A DNA stretch of 64,000 nt from Salibacterium qingdaonense (GCF_900114715.1 NZ_FOTY01000014.1:1-64000); one strand, 5' to 3'; counted from the first letter of the stretch, positions 1-8,521 are shown. Translations and numbers: made by a program. Notes: generated by a model not told the origin, from the letters alone.

Positions 1-241
1 TCGATGTTACTTTTCGTTTAGAACGTGATCCTGTTTGATACGTTGGTTTTTCTGTCAGGGATTCAATCAGTGCTTGAACATCAATCTCCTTCCCACCTTC
101 GATGAGGAGGTGGCGTTTGTGGTCGTAATCATTAACATATTTTCGGACAGTGTCTCGATTAATACCAACATCCCGGGCAATTTGGCGACAAGACTTTCCA
201 TCGTGAACATACTGGATGAGAGCGTGATACTTTTGGTTCAT
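1..241 (-). CDS. istA: IS21-family transposase IstA, N-terminal part
   Basis: This is the first 80 codons of an IS21 IstA transposase, cut by the window edge. The translation begins MNQKYHALIQYVHDGKS and contains a helix-turn-helix (CRQIARDVGINRDTVRKY, about residues 18-35), the DNA-binding start usual in IstA. The DDE catalytic core would lie beyond the window. The ATG at 239-241 follows a GGAG Shine-Dalgarno about 9 nt upstream. IstA normally works with the ATPase IstB, which cannot be seen here. Confidence 0.8.
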   Translation of the reverse strand, partial: MNQKYHALIQYVHDGKSCRQIARDVGINRDTVRKYVNDYDHKRHLLIEGGKEIDVQALIESLTEKPTYQTGSRSKRKVTS

Positions 242-345
242 TGTAATCAAATCTCCTGCCTCCCACTTGTACGAAGTTACAAGCGAGATTATCAATATAG
301 TGGCTGAATTTTCAATGAACATGGTGGCTGATTTTTAAGTTAACA
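1..345 (-). mobile_element. IS21-family insertion sequence, end with start of istA (partial)
   Basis: This is the left end of an IS21-type element; the rest lies outside the window. The outer end, read on the minus strand, starts TGTTAACTTAAAAATCAGCC near 345. A second copy of the motif AAATTCAGCCAC lies just inside (about 302-314), and paired terminal repeats of this kind are typical of the family. The transposase start follows at 241. The element abuts the palindrome array, whose first surviving unit starts at 352, so it appears to have inserted into that array. The other end and the target duplication cannot be seen. Confidence 0.75.
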
Positions 346-351
346 AATACA

Positions 352-966
352 GACGTTTAAGGATGCACCGGACACTCTAAAGTGCCTCTGGCGACGTCCC
401 CAACGACGTTTACGGGTGCGCGGAACCCCCTAAAGTGCCTTGGGGACCATTCATCCTTTCTTTCACGCAGCGACGCAGGCTTTTTACTGCGTCGGCCCGT
501 TCATTTTCCCGCTGCATGCAGCCTTCATTCGTTCCTAATGACGTTTACCGGGGCACGAAACCCTCTAGAGTGCTTTCGGAATTCTTCCTAGTGACGTTTA
601 GGGGGGCACCGGGGGCTCTAAAGTGCCTCCGGCGTCATGCCGAACGACGTTTATGGGGACTCTGTTCCCCCTAAAGTGCCTTCGGGACTATTTCTCACCC
701 TTTTCCTGCAACGGCAGGCGCTCATTGCTGCGTCGCCCGTTCATTTTCCCGCTGCACGCAGCCTTCATTCGTTCCTAGTGACGTTTACGGGGGCACGAGA
801 CCTTCTAAAGTGCCTTATGAATCATTCATAATGACGTTTAAGGGGGAACCGGACACTCTAAAGTGCCTCTGGAGATATCCCCAGCGACGTTTACGGGTGC
901 GCCGACCCCCTAAAGTGCCTTAGAACCCATTTCCAACGAACGTCCGTCCCCCCCAACCTGAACGCA
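352..966. repeat. Palindrome array, copy 1 (triplets of 53-nt spaced hairpins)
   Basis: Eight short imperfect palindromes, each opening GACGTTTA and closing TAAAGTGCC (or a close variant), start at 352, 405, 540, 593, 646, 780, 833 and 886. Within a group they are exactly 53 nt apart. Groups are separated by spacers of about 97 nt that contain further inverted repeats (for example GACGCAG with CTGCGTC at 471-494). The grouping is 2+3+3, and the missing unit of the first triplet is where the IS21 element sits. The array ends in a boundary sequence (about 923-966) that is also found next to copy 2. No coding frame is convincing. Function unknown. Confidence 0.9.
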
Positions 967-1105
967 AGAAGCAGCTGATCCGGCATCACCGCGGCCGCAA
1001 GCCGTGTTCAGGCATAGAAGACACGATGAGCGCCAGCGAATCGATGCCGCCCTTGTACTCCGGAGTAAAAGCAAAGCATGTTGGCGCAGCGGTATGTCTC
1101 AGCAA
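967..1105. other. Non-coding stretch between palindrome array and acsA terminator region
   Basis: I see no gene, promoter or repeat family here. The short open frames crossing it have no ribosome binding site and no recognisable protein. It may be a remnant sequence left beside the array. Confidence 0.4.
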
Positions 1106-1147
1106 CAAAGAATGCCGATCGATTTTAAAATCGATCGGCATTCTTTG
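1106..1147. terminator. 42-bp perfect palindrome, possible terminator downstream of acsA
   Basis: The left half 1106-1126 is the exact reverse complement of 1127-1147, giving a 21-bp stem with no unpaired centre (left arm core AAAGAATGCCGATCGATTTT). It lies about 70 nt past the acsA stop codon and could end acsA transcription. However, neither side carries a strong run of T, and it is longer and more perfect than the other terminators in the window. A protein-binding or replication-related palindrome is an alternative. Confidence 0.5.
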
Positions 1148-1215
1148 CTTCTTTTGAAGGTTTTGTCCCAATCTCTAACCGATGGTATCAGCTGTTTTTG
1201 GGTCTCTGATTTAAT

Positions 1216-2934
1216 TTAATCATCCATCGTAGATAAATCGCCTGTCGGAAGATTAAGCTCCCAAGCTTTAAGGACACGGCGCATGATTTTGCCGCTGCGT
1301 GTCTTCGGCAGTTTATCACGGAATTCCAGCTCACGCGGCGCGGCATGGGCGGAGAGTTCTTTTTTAACAAACTGCTGAATCTCTTCTTTTAGCTCATCAG
1401 ATGATTTTTCGCCATCAAGCAGTGCTACAAAAGCTTTGATAATTTCTCCGCGGACCGGATCCGGCTTCCCAATAACACCCGCTTCTGCTACAGATGGGTG
1501 TTCGAGCAGTTTGCTTTCCACTTCAAACGGGCCGACTCTTTCTCCCGCTGTCAAAATGACGTCATCCACTCTGCCCTGGAACCAGAAATACCCGTCTTCA
1601 TCCATATAGGCGGAATCACCGGATACATACCAGTCGTTCAATTCAAAGTAGCTGTTATATTTCTCCGGGCGGTTCCATATCGATCTCATCATGGAAGGCC
1701 AGCCTTTTGCAATCGCTAAGTTCCCCATCCGGTTCGGAGGAAGTTCGTTACCTTGATCATCCACAATCGCCGCTTTTATACCGGGAAGCGGCCGTCCCAT
1801 CGATCCTGCTTTAATCGTCATGGACGGAAGGTTGGTGACCATAATGGCGCCGGTCTCGGTCATCCACCACGTATCGTGTATACGCAGGTTAAAGACTTTT
1901 TCTCCCCACATAACCACTTCCGGATTTAACGGTTCGCCGACACTCAGAATGTGACGCAGACTGGAAAGGTCATAATTTTTGACGATTTCATCACCCGCGC
2001 TCATCAGCATCCGGAAAGCCGTCGGTGCGCTGTACCAAACCGTGACGTTGTAACGTTCAAGCGTTTCATACCACTCTTCCGGACTGAAACGCCCGCCACG
2101 AACAACGTTGGTCGTTCCGGTGAGCCACGGGGCAAAAATTCCGTAGGATGTGCCGGTTACCCAGCCGGGATCTGCTGTACACCAGTACACGTCTCCCTCC
2201 TGCAGGTCCAGAACCCATTTTGCTGTCTGGTAATGCTGAATCATCGCGTTATGAACGTGCAGAACACCTTTAGGCTTGCCGGTGGAACCTGAAGTATAAT
2301 GGAGAATCAGACCGTCTTCCCGGTCAACCCACTCTACATCAAATGCACCAGACGCATTTTCAAGGCGTGTCTTGAAGTTGTAATAAGGACCTTCCTCTTT
2401 TACGTCATCCCCCTGGATGAATACCGTATCAAGATTCGGAAGATCATCCACAGGAACGCGCTCAAAAAGACGTGGTGTCGTAACAATGCATTTCGCTTCA
2501 CTGTCTTCAAGACGGTCCCGGACCGCTCCTTCCATAAATGCTTCAAAAAGCGGACCAACAATAGCTCCGATTTTAATGGCTCCAAAAACGGCAAAATACA
2601 ATTCCGGAGAACGGGGCATAAAAATAAATACTCTGTCCCCTTTTTGTATTCCGGCGTCCCGCAGCACATTGGCGGCTTTGTTTGTCCAGTGTTTCATCTC
2701 TTCGAAGGTGTATTGTTCATCTCTTCTTGCATCGCTGTAATACAGAGCTGTCTGATTTTTCTTTTCAGAGGAATCTGCAAAGCGGTCAATGGCTTCATGA
2801 GCAAGATTTACTTTCCCGGTTTCATACCAGCTGAATTCTTTTTCAACCTCACTCCAGTCAAATGTTTCGACGGTTTTATCATAATCTTTCAGGTTATAGT
2901 TACCGTCAACAGCTGGAAGCGTTTGCACTTTCAT
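1216..2934 (-). CDS. acsA: Acetyl-CoA synthetase AcsA
   Basis: AMP-forming acetyl-CoA synthetase: it makes acetyl-CoA from acetate, ATP and CoA by way of acetyl-AMP, in the cytoplasm. The 572 residues equal the length of B. subtilis AcsA. The adenylate-forming motif YTSGSTGKPKG is at 213-223. The C-terminal motif PKTRSGK ends in Lys549, the lysine that AcuA acetylates to switch the enzyme off in B. subtilis. The ATG follows a GAGGGG site. The gene is divergent from acuABC, whose products set its acetylation state, and it has its own sigma-A type promoter at 2979-3007. Confidence 0.97.
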   Translation of the reverse strand: MKVQTLPAVDGNYNLKDYDKTVETFDWSEVEKEFSWYETGKVNLAHEAIDRFADSSEKKNQTALYYSDARRDEQYTFEEMKHWTNKAANVLRDAGIQKGDRVFIFMPRSPELYFAVFGAIKIGAIVGPLFEAFMEGAVRDRLEDSEAKCIVTTPRLFERVPVDDLPNLDTVFIQGDDVKEEGPYYNFKTRLENASGAFDVEWVDREDGLILHYTSGSTGKPKGVLHVHNAMIQHYQTAKWVLDLQEGDVYWCTADPGWVTGTSYGIFAPWLTGTTNVVRGGRFSPEEWYETLERYNVTVWYSAPTAFRMLMSAGDEIVKNYDLSSLRHILSVGEPLNPEVVMWGEKVFNLRIHDTWWMTETGAIMVTNLPSMTIKAGSMGRPLPGIKAAIVDDQGNELPPNRMGNLAIAKGWPSMMRSIWNRPEKYNSYFELNDWYVSGDSAYMDEDGYFWFQGRVDDVILTAGERVGPFEVESKLLEHPSVAEAGVIGKPDPVRGEIIKAFVALLDGEKSSDELKEEIQQFVKKELSAHAAPRELEFRDKLPKTRSGKIMRRVLKAWELNLPTGDLSTMDD

Positions 2935-2963
2935 TTAAATCTTCCCCTCTCTTTTTATGTATT

Positions 2964-3007
2964 TGTGTTCTAAAACACATTATAATATATTGAAACTGTT
3001 CCTTCAA
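2964..3007 (-). promoter_or_regulatory. acsA promoter with adjoining palindrome
   Basis: On the minus strand a -35 TTGAAG (3002-3007) and a -10 TATAAT (2979-2984) are separated by exactly 17 nt. Just downstream, at the expected transcription start, lies the inverted repeat TGTGTT-CTAA-AACACA (2964-2979), which could be an operator. I could not match it to a known regulator, and no clear CcpA site is visible here. Confidence 0.65.
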
Positions 3008-3204
3008 TTTTTATTACACACCATCCCCTTCCCACTATGCATCTGGATTCTGTTTGTGTTATTCCACTTCGTGATGTATTTAAACTTCTAAATTTGCACA
3101 CACCAGCTTTTAATTTTGAGTATTCAAATTCTTTGTGCCTTCATCACCTTTCATCATGTATAATGGGTGGTAACAATGAATGTCTTTATAAAGGTGGTAC
3201 TCGG

Positions 3205-3837
3205 ATGACCCATAAGAAGACGTATTTTTCTCAGGAACTGGAAGTGGACGGGCGTACGCTCCTTATGGAAGGGCCCCTTTCCGGCACCAGTATTCATAAT
3301 TATGATTTCCATGAAGGGCTTACGTCTTTTCGAAAACCTGAAGAACAGAAGAAAGCATTAATAGGAATCGCCGACCTTCCTGAAGGACGTATTAACGCCG
3401 TGATAGACGAAGACACGATTATCGGCTATGTTACATTTGTGTACCCTGATCCGCTGGAACGGTGGGCGGAAGCAGAAATGGATAATCTTTTGGAATTGGG
3501 GGCCATTGAAATCGCTGAAGAATACCGGGGAGCAAAAATAGGAACCCGGCTTCTGGAGTTTTCGATGCTCGATGACGCCATGGAAGATTATATTATTATT
3601 TCAACGGAATATTACTGGCACTGGGATTTAAAAAACAGCGGCCTTTCCATCTGGGATTACCGAAAAGTAATGGAGCGGATGATGAATGCCGGAGGATTAA
3701 AATGGATGGCAACGGATGATCCGGAAATATCCACCCACCCTGCCAATTGTCTGATGGTCCGAATTGGAAGCAGAGTAGGATATGATGATATGGAAACATT
3801 CGACAACACCCGTTTTACTAACCGGTTCATGTTCTAG
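3205..3837 (+). CDS. acuA: Protein acetyltransferase AcuA (acts on AcsA)
   Basis: GNAT-family acetyltransferase that inactivates acetyl-CoA synthetase by acetylating its active-site lysine. The start MTHKKTYFSQELEVDG and a length of 210 residues match B. subtilis AcuA. The segment EYRGAKIGTRLLEFS carries the acetyl-CoA binding loop of GNAT enzymes. An open frame extends upstream to 3037, but the ATG at 3205 is the family start and follows GGTGGT. It is the first gene of acuABC, with a TATAAT box at 3159-3164 and a poor -35. Confidence 0.95.
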   Translation: MTHKKTYFSQELEVDGRTLLMEGPLSGTSIHNYDFHEGLTSFRKPEEQKKALIGIADLPEGRINAVIDEDTIIGYVTFVYPDPLERWAEAEMDNLLELGAIEIAEEYRGAKIGTRLLEFSMLDDAMEDYIIISTEYYWHWDLKNSGLSIWDYRKVMERMMNAGGLKWMATDDPEISTHPANCLMVRIGSRVGYDDMETFDNTRFTNRFMF

Positions 3838-3935
3838 TCTGGATGGTCTCCTATTATTTGATCTCCGGTGAAACCCACGGTCCGGACATCGTTTTTCCAT
3901 ACTGTGACTATTTAAGAAGATGAGGTGACTTGGCC

Positions 3936-4583
3936 ATGCTGGTCGAAGAAATAATGAACACGGAGTCGTTGTACCTCCATCCCGGTGATTCCATCGAGAA
4001 AGCCCTGGCATATATTGATCAACATAAAATCAGACATATTCCTGTCGTGGATGAACATCACATTCTCAGCGGCATTGTGTCGGACCGGGATATCAGGGAT
4101 GCTTTACCTTCGATCTTTCATACACGCTCCCAGGAGGAACATCTGAAAAAACCGGTCTCCCGGATTATGAGCTTTCCGGTCATAACAGCGAATCCCCTTG
4201 ATGTGGTGGAGGAGACAGCTGTTGTTTTATACAAAAACAATATCAGTGCCCTCCCTGTTACCGGGGTTCATGATAAACTTCTTGGTATTTTAACGGAATC
4301 AGCTGTTCTTCATACGCTTGTCGAGTTAACCGGAGCCCACCAGCCATCCTCCCGTATTGAAGTCAAAGCCTTTGACCAGCCCGGTGAACTGGCGGCGCTC
4401 ACATCCATTTTCCACCGGATGCAGATAAATCTCATCAGTGTTCTCGTGTATCCGGGAAAGGATAAGACTTCAAAATATCTGGCGTTCCGTGTGCAGACAA
4501 TGGACCCCCGCGAGGTTATTAATGAATTGAAAGAGGCCGGTTATGAAGTGAGCTGGCCGCGGATACCGGGGATGAATGAATGA
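3936..4583 (+). CDS. acuB: AcuB, paired CBS domains with ACT-like domain
   Basis: AcuB belongs to the acetoin/acetate utilisation operon. Its exact biochemical role is not settled, but CBS pairs usually sense adenine nucleotides. Two CBS motifs fill about residues 1-135 (IRHIPVVDEHHILSGIVSDRD and ISALPVTGVHDKLLGILT segments). An ACT-like domain follows (RIEVKAFDQPGELAALTSIF). I chose the ATG at 3936, 7 nt after GAGGTGA. A TTG at 3930 is in frame but too close to that site. The stop codon overlaps the start of acuC by 4 nt, so the two are translationally coupled. Confidence 0.93.
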   Translation: MLVEEIMNTESLYLHPGDSIEKALAYIDQHKIRHIPVVDEHHILSGIVSDRDIRDALPSIFHTRSQEEHLKKPVSRIMSFPVITANPLDVVEETAVVLYKNNISALPVTGVHDKLLGILTESAVLHTLVELTGAHQPSSRIEVKAFDQPGELAALTSIFHRMQINLISVLVYPGKDKTSKYLAFRVQTMDPREVINELKEAGYEVSWPRIPGMNE

Positions 4584-5755
4584 TGCAGGAAGCAGCCTTC
4601 GTTTATTCAGAAAAGCAGCTCGCCTACAAATTCAGTGAGGATCACCCTTTCAATCATCTGCGCCTTGCCCTCACCTACGACCTCCTGCGTCATCTCGGGG
4701 CGTTGGACGACAAAAGTGTGATCGAACCGAGAACGGCTTCGGATGAAGAAATAGCGCTCGTTCACGACTCCTCCTATATCGAAGCAGTGAAAGCGGGGGG
4801 ACGTGGAACATTAAGCAGAGGAATCGCCAATAATTACGGACTGGATACCGAAGACACACCCGTATTTAAAGATATGCACGAAGCAGCAGCTCTGTTGGTC
4901 GGAGGGACTTTAACAGCAGTCGATCTTGTCATGGAAGGAAAAGCCGGCCATGCTCTGAACCTTGGAGGAGGTCTTCATCACGGCTTCCGCGGCAAAGCGT
5001 CCGGCTTTTGCATCTACAATGACAGTGCCATTGCAATCGAATACATGAAAAAACATTACGGCGCACGTGTGCTCTATGTAGATACAGACGCCCATCACGG
5101 CGATGGTGTTCAATTTACTTTTTATGACGATCCGGATGTCTGTACTCTTTCGGTCCATGAAACCGGACGTTACCTTTTCCCGGGCACTGGTGATGTTTAT
5201 GAAAAAGGAAGTGGAGAAGGATACGGACTTGCTGTCAACGTACCAATTGATGCGTTTACAGAGGATGCTTCTTTTCTCGAGAACTATGAAAAAGCACTGG
5301 AAGAAACCGCTGCTTTTTTCAAACCGGATGTTATTGTGACACAAAACGGCGCAGATGCCCATTACTATGACCCTCTCACCCATCTGTCGATAACGATGGA
5401 AGCCTACCGGGAAATCCCCCGGGCGGCTCACCGCGTTGCTCACAAGTACTGCGGCGGGAAGTGGATAGGTGTCGGGGGCGGCGGTTATGATATTTGGCGG
5501 GTTGTACCCAGGGCGTGGGCCATGATCTGGCTTGAAATGACAAATCAGACGGATCTGCTCCAAATGCCGCTGCCCGGGGCATGGATCAATATGTGGGAGT
5601 CCGGTTCCCCTGTGCCCCTGCCACATACGTGGAGCGATCCAAAAAACATGTACCCCTATATTCCGAGGCGCGCCGAGATCACAGAAAAAAACAGCAAAAT
5701 TCTTGATAAGGCGTTATACCACATTCGGAATGAACAGAACAATAAGCCATCATAA
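4580..5755 (+). CDS. acuC: Protein deacetylase AcuC (acts on AcsA)
   Basis: Zinc-dependent class I/II histone-deacetylase-like enzyme that removes the acetyl group from AcsA and reactivates it. The 391 residues are close to B. subtilis AcuC. The catalytic features are visible: the paired histidines in GLHHGF (131-136) and in DTDAHHGDG (168-176), where Asp168, Asp170 and His172 fit the zinc and charge-relay positions. A glycine-rich GVGGGGYD segment follows near the C terminus. The gene overlaps acuB by 4 nt, is last in the operon and is followed by a strong bidirectional terminator. Confidence 0.96.
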   Translation: MMQEAAFVYSEKQLAYKFSEDHPFNHLRLALTYDLLRHLGALDDKSVIEPRTASDEEIALVHDSSYIEAVKAGGRGTLSRGIANNYGLDTEDTPVFKDMHEAAALLVGGTLTAVDLVMEGKAGHALNLGGGLHHGFRGKASGFCIYNDSAIAIEYMKKHYGARVLYVDTDAHHGDGVQFTFYDDPDVCTLSVHETGRYLFPGTGDVYEKGSGEGYGLAVNVPIDAFTEDASFLENYEKALEETAAFFKPDVIVTQNGADAHYYDPLTHLSITMEAYREIPRAAHRVAHKYCGGKWIGVGGGGYDIWRVVPRAWAMIWLEMTNQTDLLQMPLPGAWINMWESGSPVPLPHTWSDPKNMYPYIPRRAEITEKNSKILDKALYHIRNEQNNKPS

Positions 5756-5790
5756 TTCCGGAAACACCGCTTATTCTACCTTCTGACAAT

Positions 5791-5850
5791 AAAACATCCG
5801 AACGTTATCCGCATTCCATGTAGAATGAAAGATCATCGTTCGGATGTTTT
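5791..5850. terminator. Bidirectional terminator between acuC and motS
   Basis: A 14-bp outer stem (AAAACATCCGAACG with its complement at 5837-5850) has A-runs and T-runs on its two sides, so it can serve both converging genes. Its 32-nt loop holds a second small hairpin, CATTC-CATGTA-GAATG. The same two-stem design recurs at 50334-50386. Confidence 0.85.
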
Positions 5851-5881
5851 ATCTGACCTGATTTATATAGTTACCATCCTG

Positions 5882-6658
5882 CTATGCTCCGCCGGCGGAT
5901 TGTTCCAGCTCTTCTTCAAATTCCGGATCTGAAATCACAACCACGACCCGCCGGTTTTCACGTAGGTTCTCTGTTGAATCATTAGGTACAATCGGCCGGG
6001 TAGCGCCGTAGCCGACAGCCAGAAATTGATCGAGAGGGAGCGGATGATTATCAGTTAAATAACGGATAACACTGCTCGCTCTGGCTGATGACAGTTCCCA
6101 GTTTGAAGGATAACGGAACGTGGAAATCGGGCGTTCATCTGTATGACCTTCCACTTTCACGAGGTTCGGAAGCGACTGCAGCAGTGTGCCGACTTTATTT
6201 AAAAACGGTTCGGCATCTGTCAGGATCTCAGCTTCTCCTGATTCAAACAAAAGCTGCTCCTGGAGAACGAGAACCACCCCGCGGTCATCTCTTGTAGCTG
6301 AGATCTGATCGTTCAGATTATGTTCTTGAAGGTATTCCCTTACTTCCTGCAGCAGTCTGTCCAGTTCCCTGTCCTCTTCTGTCCGCTCTGATGATTCATC
6401 AGCCGCTGTCTCGTTTTCATTTTCCTCTTCACTTTCGGAATTACTTTGATTCGGTTCTTCCATCTCCACCATAGACGGGAAGTTTTCAAGAATAGCCCTG
6501 TTTTGAAAGGACTCGGAAATAGCTTCAAATTTTTTCGCATCAACCACAGACATGGAAAACAGCATAACAAAAAAGACGAGAACAAGCAGAATTATATCAG
6601 AAAACGTAGTCATCCATCTCGGCGAACCCTTTTCAGGTTCTTTGCTTCTACGCTTCAT
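5882..6658 (-). CDS. motS: Flagellar stator subunit MotS (MotB family)
   Basis: Cell-wall-anchored stator subunit of the flagellar motor; with MotP it forms the channel that drives rotation. One membrane segment near residues 17-40 contains the ion-binding aspartate in TTFSDIILLVLVFFVM. A low-complexity acidic linker (about 65-100) is followed by an OmpA-type peptidoglycan-binding domain (VEGHTDERPISTFRYPSNWELS region). Placement with MotP beside ccpA, as in B. subtilis, supports the sodium-type MotS call over MotB. The 258-residue gene overlaps motP by 11 nt. Confidence 0.93.
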   Translation of the reverse strand: MKRRSKEPEKGSPRWMTTFSDIILLVLVFFVMLFSMSVVDAKKFEAISESFQNRAILENFPSMVEMEEPNQSNSESEEENENETAADESSERTEEDRELDRLLQEVREYLQEHNLNDQISATRDDRGVVLVLQEQLLFESGEAEILTDAEPFLNKVGTLLQSLPNLVKVEGHTDERPISTFRYPSNWELSSARASSVIRYLTDNHPLPLDQFLAVGYGATRPIVPNDSTENLRENRRVVVVISDPEFEEELEQSAGGA

Positions 6659-7457
6659 TTACCATTTCCTCCTGTTCCTCCAATTCATTCTCTTTGCCGT
6701 TTTCTTTTACAAACGCGCTTAATTTTTCTTCCAGAATTTTTGGATTCTGACCCGACTGAACACCAATTACTCCTTCAATGATAATCTGTTTGGTGAAAAC
6801 CTCATCTTCGGTTTTCTGCTCGAGTTTTGCTGCCATCGGCAGAAATATCATATTGGCAAGAATCGTACCGTAAAGAGTGGTAATCAGAGCAAGTGCCATA
6901 TTCGGGCCAAGTGTGGCTGGATCCTCCAGATCCTGAAGCATGAGTACCAGGCCGATTAATGTACCTACCATTCCCCAGGCAGGGGCGTATTCCCCGGCTT
7001 TTTCAAAGAGACGCCGTCCTTTTTTATGACGTTCCTCCATCGCGGTAGCTTCGGCCATCATAATATCCTTGATAATGTCTGGTTCAATACCGTCGACCGC
7101 GAGAAGAACCCCCTTTTTAATAAAAGGATCCTCGACCTCATCCAGTCCCGCTTCCAGAGCAAGAAGGCCTTCTCTCCGGGCTTTGGTGGAAAGATCCGAA
7201 AATGTATCAATGAGTTCTTTTAGATTATTTTCTTTATGTTGGAACGCTTCTTTTGTCACGGAAGGAATGAGTTTTAAATCCTGAGATGAAAAACCGATCA
7301 GCAGGGCGGCAATCACTCCGCCCAGCACAATCGATAATGATGCCACCTGAATAAAAAACACAACAGAGCTCAGACCCGCATTTGTATAAACTGCAAACAG
7401 CAGTGTAGTAACCCCTACTACTATTCCTATAGGCGTCATTAAATCCATTTTTTTCAT
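6648..7457 (-). CDS. motP: Flagellar stator subunit MotP (MotA family)
   Basis: Integral membrane stator subunit with four predicted membrane segments, two near the N terminus and two around residues 155-210. The cytoplasmic loop between them carries the conserved charges that contact the rotor. The segment GEYAPAWGMVGTLIGLVLML is the family signature before the third membrane helix. It lies 62 nt downstream of ccpA with no terminator seen between them and may be read through from it. Sodium coupling is inferred from family and context, not shown by the sequence alone. Confidence 0.93.
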   Translation of the reverse strand: MKKMDLMTPIGIVVGVTTLLFAVYTNAGLSSVVFFIQVASLSIVLGGVIAALLIGFSSQDLKLIPSVTKEAFQHKENNLKELIDTFSDLSTKARREGLLALEAGLDEVEDPFIKKGVLLAVDGIEPDIIKDIMMAEATAMEERHKKGRRLFEKAGEYAPAWGMVGTLIGLVLMLQDLEDPATLGPNMALALITTLYGTILANMIFLPMAAKLEQKTEDEVFTKQIIIEGVIGVQSGQNPKILEEKLSAFVKENGKENELEEQEEMVNEA

Positions 7458-7519
7458 AAAACAATCCCTGACTCCCTGTAAATATTTTCAGCGGCTGCGA
7501 TGCGGGCACAGATCAGCAG

Positions 7520-8521
7520 TTAAAACGATGTGGATTCCCGATTTTCCAGGAGATGCGGAAGAACAACGACTTCATCCTCCACATCTTCCTTGTTCATATA
7601 CTTGGTCAGTAAACGCATCGAAACAGCGCCGATATCATACATTGGCTGTACTACCGTCGTAAGCGTCGGTCTTACCATCTGAGCAAGGCGTGTGTTGTCA
7701 AAACCGACAACCTGTACATCTTCCGGAACATTCCAGCCATTGTCCTGCAGACCGTGAATTACTCCAAGAGCAACTTCATCCGTTGCGGCAAAAATTGCCG
7801 AAGGTGCCTTGTCCAGTTCCATTAACTGCTGTGCTGCCTCAAGTCCCGAATCATATGAATAATCACCGACAGCCACCAGATTTTCGTCAAATCCGTTTCC
7901 AATTTCTTCACATGCCTTTTTATACCCGCTGAATTTCTGAAAACCGTTAACAGGGTCTTCAAGCGGTCCGCTGACCATAGCGACATTTTCCGACCCTGAC
8001 CGTATCAATTCTGCTACCGCATCAAACGCAGCCTGCTTATAATCTATATTGACCGACGGCATTTCTCTGTTCTCATCCAGTGTCGCCGCTAATACGACCG
8101 GTACGGAAGAACGTTTGAAGGTTTCGGCATGATCTTCTGTAATTTCGCCTCCCATGAACAGAATACCGTCCACTTGTTTTTCAAGCATTGTATTGATTAA
8201 GTGAAGCTCTTTTTCTTTGTTTTGATCGGAATTGCACAAAATAATATTATACTTGTACATCGTCGCGATATCTTCGATCCCCCGTGCCAGTTCAGCAAAA
8301 AATATGCTGGAGATATCGGGAATGATGACACCGACGGTTGTTGTTTTTTTGCTGGCCAGACCCCTCGCCACAGCGTTGGGGCGGTATCCGAGTCCTTCAA
8401 TGGCGTCCAGCACTTTTTTCCGGGTGGCCGGCTTTACGTTTGGATTACCGTTTACCACGCGGGAAACTGTCGCCATCGAAACTCCTGCCTCTCGTGCCAC
8501 ATCGTAAATTGTTGTATTCAA
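7520..8521 (-). CDS. ccpA: Catabolite control protein CcpA
   Basis: LacI-family global regulator of carbon catabolite control; with phosphorylated HPr-Ser it binds cre sites. The N-terminal helix-turn-helix ([14 protein letters not shown], about residues 11-24) and hinge helix ([13 protein letters not shown]) precede a periplasmic-binding-protein fold. The 333 residues and the opening [13 protein letters not shown] match CcpA. The start is TTG at 8519-8521, supported by AGAGGAGG 7 nt upstream. The fru operon in this window carries a likely cre target (28728-28741). Confidence 0.97.
   Translation of the reverse strand: MNTTIYDVAREAGVSMATVSRVVNGNPNVKPATRKKVLDAIEGLGYRPNAVARGLASKKTTTVGVIIPDISSIFFAELARGIEDIATMYKYNIILCNSDQNKEKELHLINTMLEKQVDGILFMGGEITEDHAETFKRSSVPVVLAATLDENREMPSVNIDYKQAAFDAVAELIRSGSENVAMVSGPLEDPVNGFQKFSGYKKACEEIGNGFDENLVAVGDYSYDSGLEAAQQLMELDKAPSAIFAATDEVALGVIHGLQDNGWNVPEDVQVVGFDNTRLAQMVRPTLTTVVQPMYDIGAVSMRLLTKYMNKEDVEDEVVVLPHLLENRESTSF

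Noticed and set aside
382-831. Short open frames across palindrome array copy 1
   Set aside because: They overlap in several frames, have no ribosome site and arise from the repeats themselves.
352-922. The palindrome arrays as a CRISPR array
   Set aside because: Repeats are not identical, the spacers are themselves repeated, the spacing is 53/134 nt rather than uniform, and no cas gene is nearby.
3037-3204. N-terminal extension of AcuA
   Set aside because: The extra residues cover the promoter region; the family start and ribosome site are at 3205.
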